Source of the DNA: an uncultured Burkholderiales bacterium
Lineage (GTDB): Bacteria; Pseudomonadota; Gammaproteobacteria; Burkholderiales; Burkholderiaceae
Assembly: GCA_946480465.1 (NCBI GenBank)
Contig: CAMLJY010000007.1
Span: forward strand, 62,001-126,000
DNA: 64,000 bases
Reading direction: 5' to 3'
The notes under the pieces: generated by a model
The model's database searches: none
Told to the model about the DNA's origin: nothing
The model's input: the letters and a program-made list of their open reading frames with translations, nothing else
Part shown: positions 8,551-18,018 of the stretch, piece by piece
Position numbering within the stretch: position 1 is the first letter of the stretch
Layout: each line of letters starts with the position of its first letter
Made by a program: the position numbers and the translations under genes

Positions 8551-9735
8551 ATGATGAACCGCATGTCACACGCCCTGGAGGCCCTGGCGCTGGCCTGGCT
8601 GGCCCTCGCGCTGTCGGCCCCTGCATTCGCCGCCGACAAGGTCCGCGTCGGCTTCCTCGCCACCTCGTCCGGCGGGCCCACCATCGGCCCGTCGAAGGAG
8701 ATGAAGGCCGGCTTCGACCTGGGCCTGAAGATGCTGGGCGGCAAAGTGGGCGGCCTGCCGGTGGACCTGGTCACCGGCGACGACCAGGGCAACCCGGACG
8801 TCGGCAAGCAGGTGTTCGACCGCATGGTCAAGCGCGACAAGGTGGACCTGGTGACCGGCGTGGTGGCCTCGGGCGTCATTTTCGCGGTGGCGCCGCTGGC
8901 GACGCAGAACCAGGTGTTCTTCCTCAATTCCAACGTCGGCTCGCGCGACCTGGTGGGCGAGAAGTGCAGCCCGTTCTACTTCAACACCGGCTGGCACATC
9001 GAGAGCGTGAACGAGGCCATGGGCAAGTTCCTGGCCTCGCAGAACTACAAGAAGGTGTACGTCATCGGCGCCGGCGTGCCGGTGGGCCGCGAGCACATCG
9101 ACGCCTTCAAGCGCGGCTACGGTGGCGAGGTGGCCGGCGAGGCCTACTACAAGCCGCAGACGCTGGACTTCAGCGCCGAGCTGGCGCAGATCCGCGCCGC
9201 GCAGCCCGATGCGGTCTACGCCTTCACCTTCGGCCCCATCTCGGTCAACTTCACCAAGCAGTACGCGCAGGCCGGCCTGAAGTCGATTCCGCTCTTCGGC
9301 CCGGCGCCGCTGGCCGATGAAGAGAACATCCCCGCCGCCGGCGAGGCGATGGTGGGCGTGATCACCGGCGGCCACTGGCACCTGGATTTGGCGAGCGAGC
9401 CCAACAAGCGCTTCGTCGCGGCTTTCCAGAAGGAATACGAGCGGCCCGCGACGCTGGCGGCGGAACAGGGCTTCACCACCGTGCTGGTGCTGGACGCGGC
9501 GGTGAAGGCGGTGGGCGGCCGCATCGAGGACAAGGCGGCCTTCCGCAAGGCGCTGGAAGGCGTGAACCTGGAGGCGCCGCGCGGCGTGCTGCGCTTCAAC
9601 ACCGACCACAGCCCGGTGCAGAACACCTACCTGCGCAAGGTGTTCAAGACCGACAAGGGCGAGTTCGTCAACCGCACGCAGAAGATGATCGCGGCGGGGC
9701 AAACGTCCCGCGGCGCGGCGGCCTGCTCGATGTAG
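8551..9735 (+). CDS. Branched-chain-type ABC transporter substrate-binding protein (module 1)
   Basis: A 394-residue periplasmic binding protein of the LivJ/Peripla_BP_6 type. The ribosome-binding site GGAGG lies just before the ATG. A signal peptide ends near APAFA-AD (residues 26-28). Mature-domain landmarks are RVGFLATSSGGPTIG, GGLPVDLVTGDDQGNPDVG and QTLDFSAELAQIRAAQPDAVY. In aromatic-degradation clusters such proteins bind aromatic acids rather than leucine (family knowledge). It precedes livHMGF on the same strand. Nearly the same protein recurs at 36583-37755 and 41358-42542. The ligand is not deducible. Confidence 0.9.
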   Translation: MMNRMSHALEALALAWLALALSAPAFAADKVRVGFLATSSGGPTIGPSKEMKAGFDLGLKMLGGKVGGLPVDLVTGDDQGNPDVGKQVFDRMVKRDKVDLVTGVVASGVIFAVAPLATQNQVFFLNSNVGSRDLVGEKCSPFYFNTGWHIESVNEAMGKFLASQNYKKVYVIGAGVPVGREHIDAFKRGYGGEVAGEAYYKPQTLDFSAELAQIRAAQPDAVYAFTFGPISVNFTKQYAQAGLKSIPLFGPAPLADEENIPAAGEAMVGVITGGHWHLDLASEPNKRFVAAFQKEYERPATLAAEQGFTTVLVLDAAVKAVGGRIEDKAAFRKALEGVNLEAPRGVLRFNTDHSPVQNTYLRKVFKTDKGEFVNRTQKMIAAGQTSRGAAACSM

Positions 9736-9753
9736 TTCGCCAAGTACGCGGCC

Positions 9754-10668
9754 ATGTCCACCTTCCTGATCGAGCAGTTGCTCAACGGCCTGCAGCTGGG
9801 CCTGATGCTCTTCCTGCTGGCCTCGGGCCTGACGCTGGTGTTCGGCATCATGGACCTGATCAACCTGGCGCACGGCTCGCTCTACATGGTCGGCGGCTTC
9901 CTCACGGTGGCCTTCGTCAAGTGGGCCGGATCGTTCTGGGCCGCGGTGCCGCTGGCGCTGCTGGGCACCGCGCTGGTCGCCATGCTGCTGGAAACCACGC
10001 TGCTGCGCCGCCTGTACGGGCGCGACCACCTGAGCCAGGTGCTGGCCACCTTCGGCCTCATCCTGATCGCCAACGACAGCGTGCGCTTCCTGTGGGGGCC
10101 CAACGCGGTGATGCTGGACGTGCCGGCCGCGCTGGCGGGGCCGGTGCAGTTGTTCGCCGGCTTCTCGTATTCGTCGTACCGGCTGCTGGTGATCGGCGTG
10201 GGCCTGCTGACGGCGCTGGGCCTGGGCCTGCTGATCCACCGCACGCGCCTGGGCATGTGGATACGCGCCGGCGCGTCCGACCGCGAGACGGCGCGGGCCC
10301 TGGGCGTGGACATCAAGCTCGTCTTCACGCTTGTGTTCGCGCTGGGGGCCATGCTGTGCGCGCTGGCCGGCGCGCTGCTGGGGCCCATCCTGTCGGTGCA
10401 GGTGGGCATGGGCGAAAGCATCATCATCCTGGCCTTCGTCACCGTGGTGATCGGCGGCACCGGGTCGGTGAAGGGCGCCTTCCTGGGCGCGCTGGCCATC
10501 GGTTTCATCGACACGCTGGGCCGCGCCTTCCTGCCGCAGCTGATGAGGACGCACTGGCCCGAGGTGTCGCCCGACACCATGGCGCCCGCGCTGGCCGCCA
10601 TCGGCACCTACGCCCTGATGGTGGCCGTGCTGTGCTGGCGGCCGCAGGGCCTCTTCCGGACCGCTTGA
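9754..10668 (+). CDS. livH: Branched-chain-type ABC transporter permease LivH (module 1)
   Basis: A 304-residue inner-membrane permease with about eight hydrophobic helices. It starts LIEQLLNGLQLGLMLFLLASGLTLVFGIMDLINLAHGSLY, the standard LivH N-terminus, here quoted in two parts (residues 4-23 and 24-43). The cytoplasmic coupling loop RAGASDRETARALGVDI near residue 170 contacts the ATPases. It forms the pore together with LivM. The distance to the upstream gene is 18 bp and to livM 1 bp, so the genes are co-transcribed. Closely similar to the permease at 37771-38685. Confidence 0.93.
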   Translation: MSTFLIEQLLNGLQLGLMLFLLASGLTLVFGIMDLINLAHGSLYMVGGFLTVAFVKWAGSFWAAVPLALLGTALVAMLLETTLLRRLYGRDHLSQVLATFGLILIANDSVRFLWGPNAVMLDVPAALAGPVQLFAGFSYSSYRLLVIGVGLLTALGLGLLIHRTRLGMWIRAGASDRETARALGVDIKLVFTLVFALGAMLCALAGALLGPILSVQVGMGESIIILAFVTVVIGGTGSVKGAFLGALAIGFIDTLGRAFLPQLMRTHWPEVSPDTMAPALAAIGTYALMVAVLCWRPQGLFRTA

Positions 10669-10669
10669 G

Positions 10670-11701
10670 ATGACCCCCGCCTCGATCATGGACGAACCGC
10701 TGCCGCGCACCTCAGAAGGCAGCAAATCCCCGGCGGCGACGGCGTGGCGCGCCTGGTGGCCGGCGCTGCTGGCCCTTGGCGCCGCGGTGGCCTTTCCGCT
10801 GGCGGCCGCGGCGCTGGGCCACGACTTCTACGTCGGCTTCGCGACGCGGGTGATGATCTTCGTCATCGCCGTCAGCAGCCTCAACCTGCTGGTGGGCCAT
10901 GCCGGGCTGGTGAGCTTCGGCCACGCGGCCTACTTCGGCATCGGCGCGTATGCCATCGCCTTCGTCAGCCTCGGTGCGGGGCGCTGGCTGCCGGCGTGGT
11001 TCGCCTCGGCCTGGGTGGCCTGGCCGTTCGCGATGGCGTGCAGTGCATTGCTGGCACTGGCCGTGGGCGCCCTGGCGCTGCGCACGCGGCAGGTGTACTT
11101 CATCATGGTGACGCTGGCCTTCAGCCAGATGGTGTACTTCCTGGTGATCGGCATGCAGACCTTCGGCAGCGACAACGGCATGAGCCTGCCGCGCCGTTCA
11201 CCGATGGCGCCGTTCAACCTGGCCAACGACCGCAGCTTCTACTACGTGGTGCTGGTGCTGCTGTCCGGCAGCCTGCTGGCGCTGCGCGCCATCGCGCGGT
11301 CGCGCTTCGGCACGGTCATCCAGGGCATCCGCGAGAACGAGTCGCGCATGGCGGCCATCGGCTATCCGGTGTATCGCTACAAGCTGGCCTGCTTCGTCAT
11401 CGCCGGCGCGCTGGCCGGGCTGGCCGGCGCGCTGCTGGCCAACCAGAACAGCTACGTCAGCCCGCGCCTGCTGGATTGGATTCAGTCGGGCAACCTGCTG
11501 GTGATGCTGATCCTGGGCGGCGTGGGCTACCTGTGCGGCGGCATCTACGGCACGGTGCTGATGCTGGTGCTGGAAGAGGTGCTGTCCAGCCACACCGAGT
11601 ACTGGGCCTTCTTCGTCGGCTTCAGCGTGATCGGCGTGGTGGTGTTCGGGCGCAACGGCATCGCTGGCGTGCTGGACCGCGTGACGGGGAGCCGGTCATG
11701 A
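10670..11701 (+). CDS. livM: Branched-chain-type ABC transporter permease LivM (module 1)
   Basis: A 343-residue inner-membrane permease. A charged 25-residue N-terminal extension is followed by helices with the family motifs SLNLLVGHAGLVSFGHAAYFGIGAY (residues about 68-92) and QVYFIMVTLAFSQMVY. The coupling loop IRENESRMAAIGYPVYRYKL lies near residue 225. The stop overlaps the livG start by 4 bp (ATGA), which shows translational coupling. Partner of the LivH encoded at 9754-10668. Confidence 0.93.
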   Translation: MTPASIMDEPLPRTSEGSKSPAATAWRAWWPALLALGAAVAFPLAAAALGHDFYVGFATRVMIFVIAVSSLNLLVGHAGLVSFGHAAYFGIGAYAIAFVSLGAGRWLPAWFASAWVAWPFAMACSALLALAVGALALRTRQVYFIMVTLAFSQMVYFLVIGMQTFGSDNGMSLPRRSPMAPFNLANDRSFYYVVLVLLSGSLLALRAIARSRFGTVIQGIRENESRMAAIGYPVYRYKLACFVIAGALAGLAGALLANQNSYVSPRLLDWIQSGNLLVMLILGGVGYLCGGIYGTVLMLVLEEVLSSHTEYWAFFVGFSVIGVVVFGRNGIAGVLDRVTGSRS

Positions 11702-12449
11702 GCGTTCCCGTCCTGCAGGTGCGCGGCCTGGTCAAGCGCTTCGGCGGCGTGCTGGCCACCGACCATGTGGACCTGAGCGTGCCGGCGCACGAGGTGCATG
11801 CGCTGATCGGCCCCAACGGGGCCGGCAAGTCCACGCTCGTGCACCAGCTGGCCGGCACGTTGCGGCCGGACGACGGGCGCATCGAGTTCATGGGCCGCGA
11901 CATCACCGCGCTGCCCGCGCACCGCCGCGTGCTGGCGGGCGTGGCCCGCTCGTACCAGATCACCAACGTATTCATGAACTGCAGCGTGCTGCACAACGTT
12001 CTGCTGGCGGTGCAGGCGCGCTCGGGCAGCAGCTTCCGCTTCACCGGATCGCCCTTCGATGAACCGGCGCTGCTGCGCGAATCGCGCGCGGTCATCGCCG
12101 CCGTGGGCCTGGCCGGCAGCGAAGGCGAGCTGCTGCGCGCGATGTCCTACGGCCAGCAGCGCCGCGTGGAAATCGCGCTGGCGCTGGCCACCAACCCGAA
12201 GCTGCTGCTGCTGGACGAGCCACTGGCCGGCATGGGCAGCGGCGATGCGGAGCAGATGGTGGCGCTGATCCAGCAGCTGAAGCAGCGCACCACCATCGTG
12301 CTGGTGGAGCACGACATGGGCGCGGTGTTCCGCCTGGCCGACCGCATCAGCGTGCTGGTGTACGGCAAGGTCATCGCGTCGGACGTTCCTTCGGCCATCC
12401 GCGCGTCGGCCACGGTGCGCGAGGCCTACCTGGGCGAGGAGGCGGCCGC

Positions 12450-12453
<4 letters not shown>
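11698..12453 (+). CDS. livG: Branched-chain-type ABC transporter ATP-binding protein LivG (module 1)
   Basis: A 251-residue ATPase. The start is the ATG overlapping the livM stop by 4 bp; the frame is open far upstream, but that part is an artefact of codon bias. It has Walker A GPNGAGKST near residue 36, the LivG insert around FRFTGSPFDE, signature SYGQQRRVEIAL, Walker B LLLLDEPLAGM and the H-loop histidine in VEHDMG. It energises import with LivF. Confidence 0.93.
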
Positions 12454-13146
<693 letters not shown>

Positions 13147-13160
<14 letters not shown>

Positions 13161-14283
13161 CCGCCGCCGGGCACTGGCGGCTGCCGCGCTGCTGGGGGCG
13201 CGGCCTGCCGCGTCCGCGGAGCCCGGCGTACCGGACAACGCCATCCGCCTGGGCCAGTCCACCGCCACCACCGGCCCGCTGGCGCTCACCGCCGGCGCCT
13301 TCACGGCGGCCGCGCGCGCCTGCTTCGAGCAGGCCAACCGGCAGGGCGGGGTGCACGGCCGGCGCATCGAGCTGCTGACGCTGGACGACGGCTACGCCCC
13401 GGCCAAGACGGCGGCCAACGTGAAGGCGCTGATCGAGACCGAGCGTGTGCTCGCGCTGTTCGGTGTGCTGGGCGTGGCCAACACCGCGGCCGCGCTGCCC
13501 ATCGCCAGCGCGGCCAAGGTGCCGCTGCTGTTCCCGATGAACGGCGACGCGGCCATCCGCCGCACCCCGCAGCGCTACCTGTTCACCGCCACCGCGAGCT
13601 TCGAGGACGAGATCGACCGGCTCGTGGGCCACCTGCACACGCTGGGCCATGGCCGCGTGGCGGTCGCGCACCTGGCCAACCCCTTCGGCCAGGCGCTGCG
13701 CACCGCGGCCGAACGGGCGGCGGCGCAGCGCGGCATCACGGTGCAGCCGGCCGTGGCCTTCGGGCTGGACGGGGCCGACCTGCCGAAAGCCGCAGCCGCC
13801 CTGGCGGCCGCCGCGCCGCCGGCGGTCATCCTGGGCGCCTTCGCGGCGAGCGCGGTGGCCTTCGTGCGCGCGCTGCGCCGCGCCGGCTCGGCGGCGCAGG
13901 TGATGACCTTCTCGGGCGCCGGCGCCGACCTGCTGATCCACGAGCTGGCGGACGAGGCGGCCGGCATCGTCGTCTCGCAGATCGTGCCCTTCCCGTGGAG
14001 CCCGGCCGTGCCCATCGTGCGCGACTACCGTGCGCTGGCCGAGCAGGGCGGGCAGCCGCTCTCGCACGTGGGCCTGTGGGGCCACGTGGCGGCGCGCGTC
14101 ACGCTGGAAGGACTCAGGCGGGCCGGCCGGGATATAACTCGCGAAAAGCTCGTGGAGGCGCTGGAAAGCCTGAAGCTGCACGACATCGGCCAGTACGTGG
14201 TCGACTTCGCGCCCGGCCGCCACCACGGCTCGCGCTTCGTGGACATCACGATGATCGGCCGCGGCGGCAAGTGGCTGAAATAG
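13147..14283 (+). CDS. ABC transporter substrate-binding protein (LivJ type), second binding protein of module 1
   Basis: A 378-residue Peripla_BP_6 protein. The N-terminus has an arginine-rich n-region (SRRRALAAAALL, Tat- or Sec-like) and a cleavage site near AAS-AEP, residues 22-24. Then come NAIRLGQSTATTGPLAL, GGVHGRRIELLTLDDGY near residue 62 and TASFEDEIDRLV near 145. The start codon lies inside livF, so the gene belongs to the same operon. It is diverged from the protein at 8551-9735 and probably gives the importer a second ligand specificity. Convergent with the next gene, with a gap of only 12 bp. Confidence 0.87.
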
Positions 14284-14295
14284 CGCACCCGCGCG

Positions 14296-15453
14296 TCAAT
14301 ACGCCAGCCGCCCGTCCGCCTTCACGATGCCGATGTCGACGAAGCGGCTGCCCACGTTGCCGCGCGAGAAATCGAGCCGGAAGCCGCCCAGGTCGATCTC
14401 GCCCAGCGCGCGAAGCGTGCGGATGAATTCGTCCGACGAGCGGCCCTTCATGCGCCGCGCCACCTCGATGAAGAGCCGCGCGCAGACATAGCCTTCGAGG
14501 TGGAAGGCCGTCAGCTGCTTCAGCGCCGGGAAGGCACTGCGCATCGCGGCCTGCAGCTCGCGCTGCAGCGGCAGCACCACGCCCATCGGGTTAGGAAAGG
14601 CTTGGCTCAGGCCCACGCCGTGGGCACCGCGGCCGGCCACCTGCACCAGCAGCTCGGGCGACAGGTAGGACACCGCGTAGATGGATTGCGAGAAGCCCGC
14701 GCTGCGCAGCGCGGCGACGGCGTCGGCCATGAAGCGCGGCGGGCCCATCACCACCGCGCAGGGCAGGTCGGCCGATGCGAGCGAGCGCGCCGCGGCGTGC
14801 AGCGAAGGCGCGTCCAGGGCCGCCTTCACGCCCTGCACCTCGACACCGCCGGCGGCGCGCGCCGCCGCGTTGGCGGCGGCGAAGCCCGAGTGTCCGCCCG
14901 GCGCATCGACGTACAGCAGGCCGATGCGGCGGATGCCCAGCACCTTCACGTGGCGCACGATGCGCTCGATCTGCTGGCCGTCGCCCGCACGCAGGTGAAA
15001 CAGCTTGGGGTGGCCGGGCTCGCGGAAGGCTTCCGCGCCGGGCACGGCATTGAGCACCACCGTGTCGGCCGCGTCCAGCATGCGCTTCTGCAGCACGCGC
15101 TGCACGGTGGGCGATCCGTAGAGCGACAGCAGCGCGAGCGGGCGCTGCGCCAGCGCCTCGGCAAAGCGCTGTTCGAAACGACCGAGGTCGTTGCCATCGT
15201 CGAGCTGCAGCAATTCCAGCTGCTGGCCGTTGATGCCGCCGCGCGCATTGACCGCGGCAAAGGCCGCACGCATGCCTTCGCCCAGCTGCACGGCTTCCGG
15301 CACTGCGGCAGGCTCGGCCAGGCTGCCGATCTGCACGGCGAGCAGCCGGTCGGCGGCGCCGGCGCGCCGTGCCCCCAGCGGCGACAGCAACGCCGTGGCC
15401 CCGGCCGCCTGCAGCAAGCGGCGGCGCGCGAGCGGGCCCTTGCTCATCGGCAC
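14296..15453 (-). CDS. ABC transporter substrate-binding protein (LivJ type), last gene of the meta-cleavage operon
   Basis: A 385-residue periplasmic binding protein with a Tat-like leader (LARRRLLQAAGATALLSPLG, residues 8-27) and cleavage near GA-AD. The body has INGQQLELLQLDDGNDLGRF near residue 75 and GIRRIGLLYVDAPGG near 155, typical of Peripla_BP_6. It is the promoter-distal gene of a minus-strand operon that encodes oxalocrotonate-branch enzymes, which ties an uptake receptor to catabolism. No permease follows on this strand, so it probably uses the LivHMGF encoded at 9754-13160. The second ATG (15447) is an equally good start. Confidence 0.85.
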   Translation of the reverse strand: MPMSKGPLARRRLLQAAGATALLSPLGARRAGAADRLLAVQIGSLAEPAAVPEAVQLGEGMRAAFAAVNARGGINGQQLELLQLDDGNDLGRFEQRFAEALAQRPLALLSLYGSPTVQRVLQKRMLDAADTVVLNAVPGAEAFREPGHPKLFHLRAGDGQQIERIVRHVKVLGIRRIGLLYVDAPGGHSGFAAANAAARAAGGVEVQGVKAALDAPSLHAAARSLASADLPCAVVMGPPRFMADAVAALRSAGFSQSIYAVSYLSPELLVQVAGRGAHGVGLSQAFPNPMGVVLPLQRELQAAMRSAFPALKQLTAFHLEGYVCARLFIEVARRMKGRSSDEFIRTLRALGEIDLGGFRLDFSRGNVGSRFVDIGIVKADGRLAY

Positions 15454-15458
15454 GGCCC

Positions 15459-15938
15459 TCAGGCCGGGCTGCCCACCGCGGCGGCGGCCATCTTGCGGAT
15501 GGCCTCCAGCGTCGCGTCCACCGCCTTCACGTAGTCGCGTTCCATCACCTGGCGGAACTCCAGCTCCTTCGGGCTGTCGCTGGGCGCATCCACCAGCTGC
15601 AACGCGAAGCTGAAGCGCAGGCGCAGCTCGTCGTCGCTGTCGCCCAGCACCTCATTGACGATGAAGCCGTCGGCATTGCCCGACAGGCGCAGGAACACCA
15701 CCTTCTTCTCGGGGTAGAAGGTGATCTTCTCGCGCGCATCCTCGCCGCGGAACACGATGTCGCGCACCAGGCCGTTGGCCGTGCGCTCCACCACGTCGCA
15801 CTTGGCCATGCCGGGCACGAAGGGCAGGGCGTTGTCGGCCTTCATCACCAGGCCTTGCCACACCTGGGCGCGGGTGAGCCGCGGCTGGCCGGCGGTGCGG
15901 CCTTCGTTGACGGCCACTTCCTTGGACACGTAGATCAT
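15459..15938 (-). CDS. AtaL-like SRPBCC-fold protein (DUF1857)
   Basis: A 159-residue cytoplasmic protein with no signal. The N-terminal VSKEVAVNE, the middle LTRAQVWQGLVMKADNALPFVPG and the RDIVFRG segment match my memory of the DUF1857/AtaL-like branch of the START/SRPBCC fold, a helix-grip hydrophobic pocket. Members are found near aromatic-degradation genes and their role is not established. A good ribosome-binding site (AGGAG) precedes the ATG at 15938. It lies between the tautomerase gene and a binding-protein gene. It may bind a hydrophobic intermediate; that is inference. Confidence 0.65.
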   Translation of the reverse strand: MIYVSKEVAVNEGRTAGQPRLTRAQVWQGLVMKADNALPFVPGMAKCDVVERTANGLVRDIVFRGEDAREKITFYPEKKVVFLRLSGNADGFIVNEVLGDSDDELRLRFSFALQLVDAPSDSPKELEFRQVMERDYVKAVDATLEAIRKMAAAAVGSPA

Positions 15939-15987
15939 CGTCGGTCTCCTTGAGCAGATTGGGGATGTGCGGAACGGCGGCCGGGCG

Positions 15988-16179
15988 CTAACGCCCCAAG
16001 GACCTGGCGCTGTGCCCGCCGATGCCCCAGTGGGATTTCGGCAGTTCCTCCACCAGCACGCGCACCGATTCCTTCGGCGCCTCCAGCGCCTGCACCGCGG
16101 CCTCGGTCAGTGCGTGGATCAGCGCCTCGATCTTCTCCGGCGGCCGGCCTTCCATGATCTTCACCAGCACGATGGGCAT
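15988..16179 (-). CDS. dmpI: 4-oxalocrotonate tautomerase (2-hydroxymuconate tautomerase)
   Basis: A 63-residue protein, the exact size of the family, preceded by GGAGGA. After methionine removal it has Pro1 (general base), Arg11 and Arg39, the substrate-binding arginines of 4-OT. Position 50 is Trp rather than Phe, within KSHWGIGG, which many homologues share. The enzyme converts 2-hydroxymuconate to 2-oxo-3-hexenedioate as a hexamer. It sits downstream of the decarboxylase gene and two genes behind the semialdehyde dehydrogenase, the normal partners of the oxalocrotonate branch. Confidence 0.9.
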   Translation of the reverse strand: MPIVLVKIMEGRPPEKIEALIHALTEAAVQALEAPKESVRVLVEELPKSHWGIGGHSARSLGR

Positions 16180-16206
16180 GGCTTCCTCCTCCTCGTCGTT
16201 GCTTGT

Positions 16207-16995
16207 TCAGGCGAAGCGCAGCGACACCGAGCCGATGTCCTGGTAGCGCACGTTGATGACGTCGCCGGGCTCCACCGCATAGGCTTCGGTCGCGCCGCCG
16301 GTCATCACGAAGCAGCCGGCGGGAATGTGCTCGCCGCGCTCGGCCAGCATGTTGGCCAGCATGGCCACGCTGGCGGCCGGGTGGCCCAGCACCGCGGCGC
16401 CGGCGGCGGTGCCGATGACGGCGCCGTTCTTCTCCACCACGATGCCCAGCGTGCGCAGGTCCAGCTCGTCCACGCGGCGGGCGTGGCCGCCGGTGACGAA
16501 GCGGGCCGACGAGCAGTTGTCGGCCACCACGCTCTTCAGGTCGAACTTGAAGTCGCGGTAACGCGAATCGATGACCTCCACCGCGGGCACGATGAAGTCG
16601 GTGGCGGCCAGCACGTCGCCGATGTGGATGCCGGGGCCCTGCAGCGGCTCGCGCAGCACGAAGGCGATCTCGGCCTCGATCTTCGGGTGGATCAGCTGGT
16701 CGAACTCGACCGCGCCGCCGTCGGGCCGCACGTAGTCGTCCACCAGGAAACCGTAGATCGGCTGCTCCACGCCCATCTGCTTCATCTTCGCGAACGAGGT
16801 CAGCCCCATCTTCAGGCCCACCAGCCTGCTGCCGCGTTCCAGCTTGCGGCGGCGGATCTCGTACTGGACGGCGTAGGCGTCGCCCCAGTCCATGTCCGGG
16901 TGGTCGTCGGTGATCTTGGTCACGTCGGCACGGTTGCGCTCGGCGGATTCCAGGCGCTCGGCCAGGGCCTGGATGATGCGGTGTTCGAGTTGCAT
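16207..16995 (-). CDS. dmpH: 4-oxalocrotonate decarboxylase (2-oxo-3-hexenedioate decarboxylase)
   Basis: A 262-residue protein, matching DmpH/XylI (about 264). I start it at the ATG at 16995 because the upstream frame overlaps the hydratase gene. Motifs: GLKMGLTSFAKMKQMGV near residue 70, IHPKIEAEIAFVL near 102 with the metal-binding glutamates, EVIDSRYRDFKFDLKSVVADN near 142 and GHPAASVAMLANML near 205. It decarboxylates 2-oxo-3-hexenedioate and works in a complex with the hydratase, to which it is homologous. The hydratase gene lies 8 bp upstream. The K-M-K-Q-M and Y-G-F-L-x-D signature favours decarboxylase over hydratase. Confidence 0.88.
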   Translation of the reverse strand: MQLEHRIIQALAERLESAERNRADVTKITDDHPDMDWGDAYAVQYEIRRRKLERGSRLVGLKMGLTSFAKMKQMGVEQPIYGFLVDDYVRPDGGAVEFDQLIHPKIEAEIAFVLREPLQGPGIHIGDVLAATDFIVPAVEVIDSRYRDFKFDLKSVVADNCSSARFVTGGHARRVDELDLRTLGIVVEKNGAVIGTAAGAAVLGHPAASVAMLANMLAERGEHIPAGCFVMTGGATEAYAVEPGDVINVRYQDIGSVSLRFA

Positions 16996-17003
16996 GGTCG
17001 TGT

Positions 17004-17792
17004 TCAAGCGAAGCGGCACGACACCGTGCCCACCTTGCCCAGGCTCATGTGGATGTGGTCGCCGGCCTTGACCGGGAACATGATGGACAGCGAGCCGGAA
17101 AGGATGACCTCGCCCGCCTTCAGCGCGATGCCGTACTGGCCCAGCGCATTGGCCAGCCAGGCCACGGCGTTGGCCGGGTTGCCCAGCGTGGCAGCGCCGG
17201 CGCCGGTGCCCACCAGCTCGCCGTTCTTCTCCAGCACCAGGCCGGCGGTCGTCAGGTCCAGGCTGCGTGGGCTGACGCCGCGGTCGCCGATGACGAAGGC
17301 GGCCGACGAGCCGTTGTCCGCCACCGTGTCCTGCACCTTGATCTTCCAGTCGCGGATGCGCGAATCGACGATCTCGAAGCAGGGCAGCACGCATTCGGTG
17401 GCGGCCAGCACCTGCGCGGTGGTGACGCCAGGGCCGGCCAGGTCGTGCTTCAGCAGGAAGGCGATCTCGCCCTCGGCCTTGGGCTGGATGAAGCGGGCGG
17501 CGTCCAGCGTGGCGCCGCTGGAGTGGCTCATGCCCGAGAGCAGGTGGCCGAAGTCCGGCTGGTCGACGCCGAAGAGCTTCTGCACCACCGCGGCGGTCAG
17601 GCCCACCTTCTTGCCCACGTGCCGCTCGCCGGCTTCCACCCGGCGCGCGATGGTGCGCAGCTGGATGCGGTAGGCATCGTCCAGCGTGATGCCGGGCACG
17701 CGGTCGGTCAGCGGCTCCAGCATGCGGTTGCCCTTCCAGGCGTCGTACAGCTCGTCGCCCAGTTCGTCGTTGAGCTTGTCGTTAGATGCCAT
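17004..17792 (-). CDS. dmpE: 2-hydroxypenta-2,4-dienoate (2-oxopent-4-enoate) hydratase
   Basis: A 262-residue protein, the normal length for DmpE/XylJ/MhpD. The start is the ATG at 17792, as sequence further upstream is the intergenic repeat. It has GKKVGLTAAVVQKLFGVDQPDFGHL near residue 60 (quoted only to show the family), PKAEGEIAFLL near 104, DSRIRDWKIKVQDTVADN near 145 and GNPANAVAWLANALGQYG near 205. It hydrates the dienoate to 4-hydroxy-2-oxovalerate, the substrate of the aldolase at 25086-26141. It is followed by the decarboxylase gene in the same operon. Confidence 0.88.
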   Translation of the reverse strand: MASNDKLNDELGDELYDAWKGNRMLEPLTDRVPGITLDDAYRIQLRTIARRVEAGERHVGKKVGLTAAVVQKLFGVDQPDFGHLLSGMSHSSGATLDAARFIQPKAEGEIAFLLKHDLAGPGVTTAQVLAATECVLPCFEIVDSRIRDWKIKVQDTVADNGSSAAFVIGDRGVSPRSLDLTTAGLVLEKNGELVGTGAGAATLGNPANAVAWLANALGQYGIALKAGEVILSGSLSIMFPVKAGDHIHMSLGKVGTVSCRFA

Positions 17793-17879
17793 GCCTATTT
17801 CTCGCTTCAGTTTTCGTTGGCGCCGAAACGTCATGACCGACGACCGAACCGCACGGACCAAGCACACGCCGCGGAACCG

Positions 17880-18018
17880 GCTTTGCCGGGCCGCTGGCGT
17901 GGCCCCTTGAGGGGGTGAGACCGGACACGAAAGGTCCTGTGGACCTTTCGTGCCTGGCGAACGGGCCGTCCTATGGACCGCCCCGGGCCGCAGGCCGCCG
18001 AAGGCGCTTCGGGGTGGT
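17880..18018. repeat. Palindromic intergenic repeat (REP-like), Comamonadaceae style
   Basis: The 226-bp gap inside the operon holds stacked hairpins. The clearest is a perfect 12-bp stem, CACGAAAGGTCC (17926-17937) with GGACCTTTCGTG (17941-17952), around a 3-base loop. CCCCTTGAGGGGG at 17903-17915 and AAGGCGCTTCGGGG near 18000-18014 resemble repeated palindromes that I know from intergenic regions of Comamonadaceae genomes. I see no second copy in the window. It separates the dehydrogenase and hydratase genes and may act on mRNA stability or partial termination. Confidence 0.6.

Noticed and set aside
8566..10725. 719-codon minus-strand frame opposite the binding-protein and livH genes
   Set aside because: Antisense by-product, repeated at the paralogous module 2 position (36508-38835) for the same reason.
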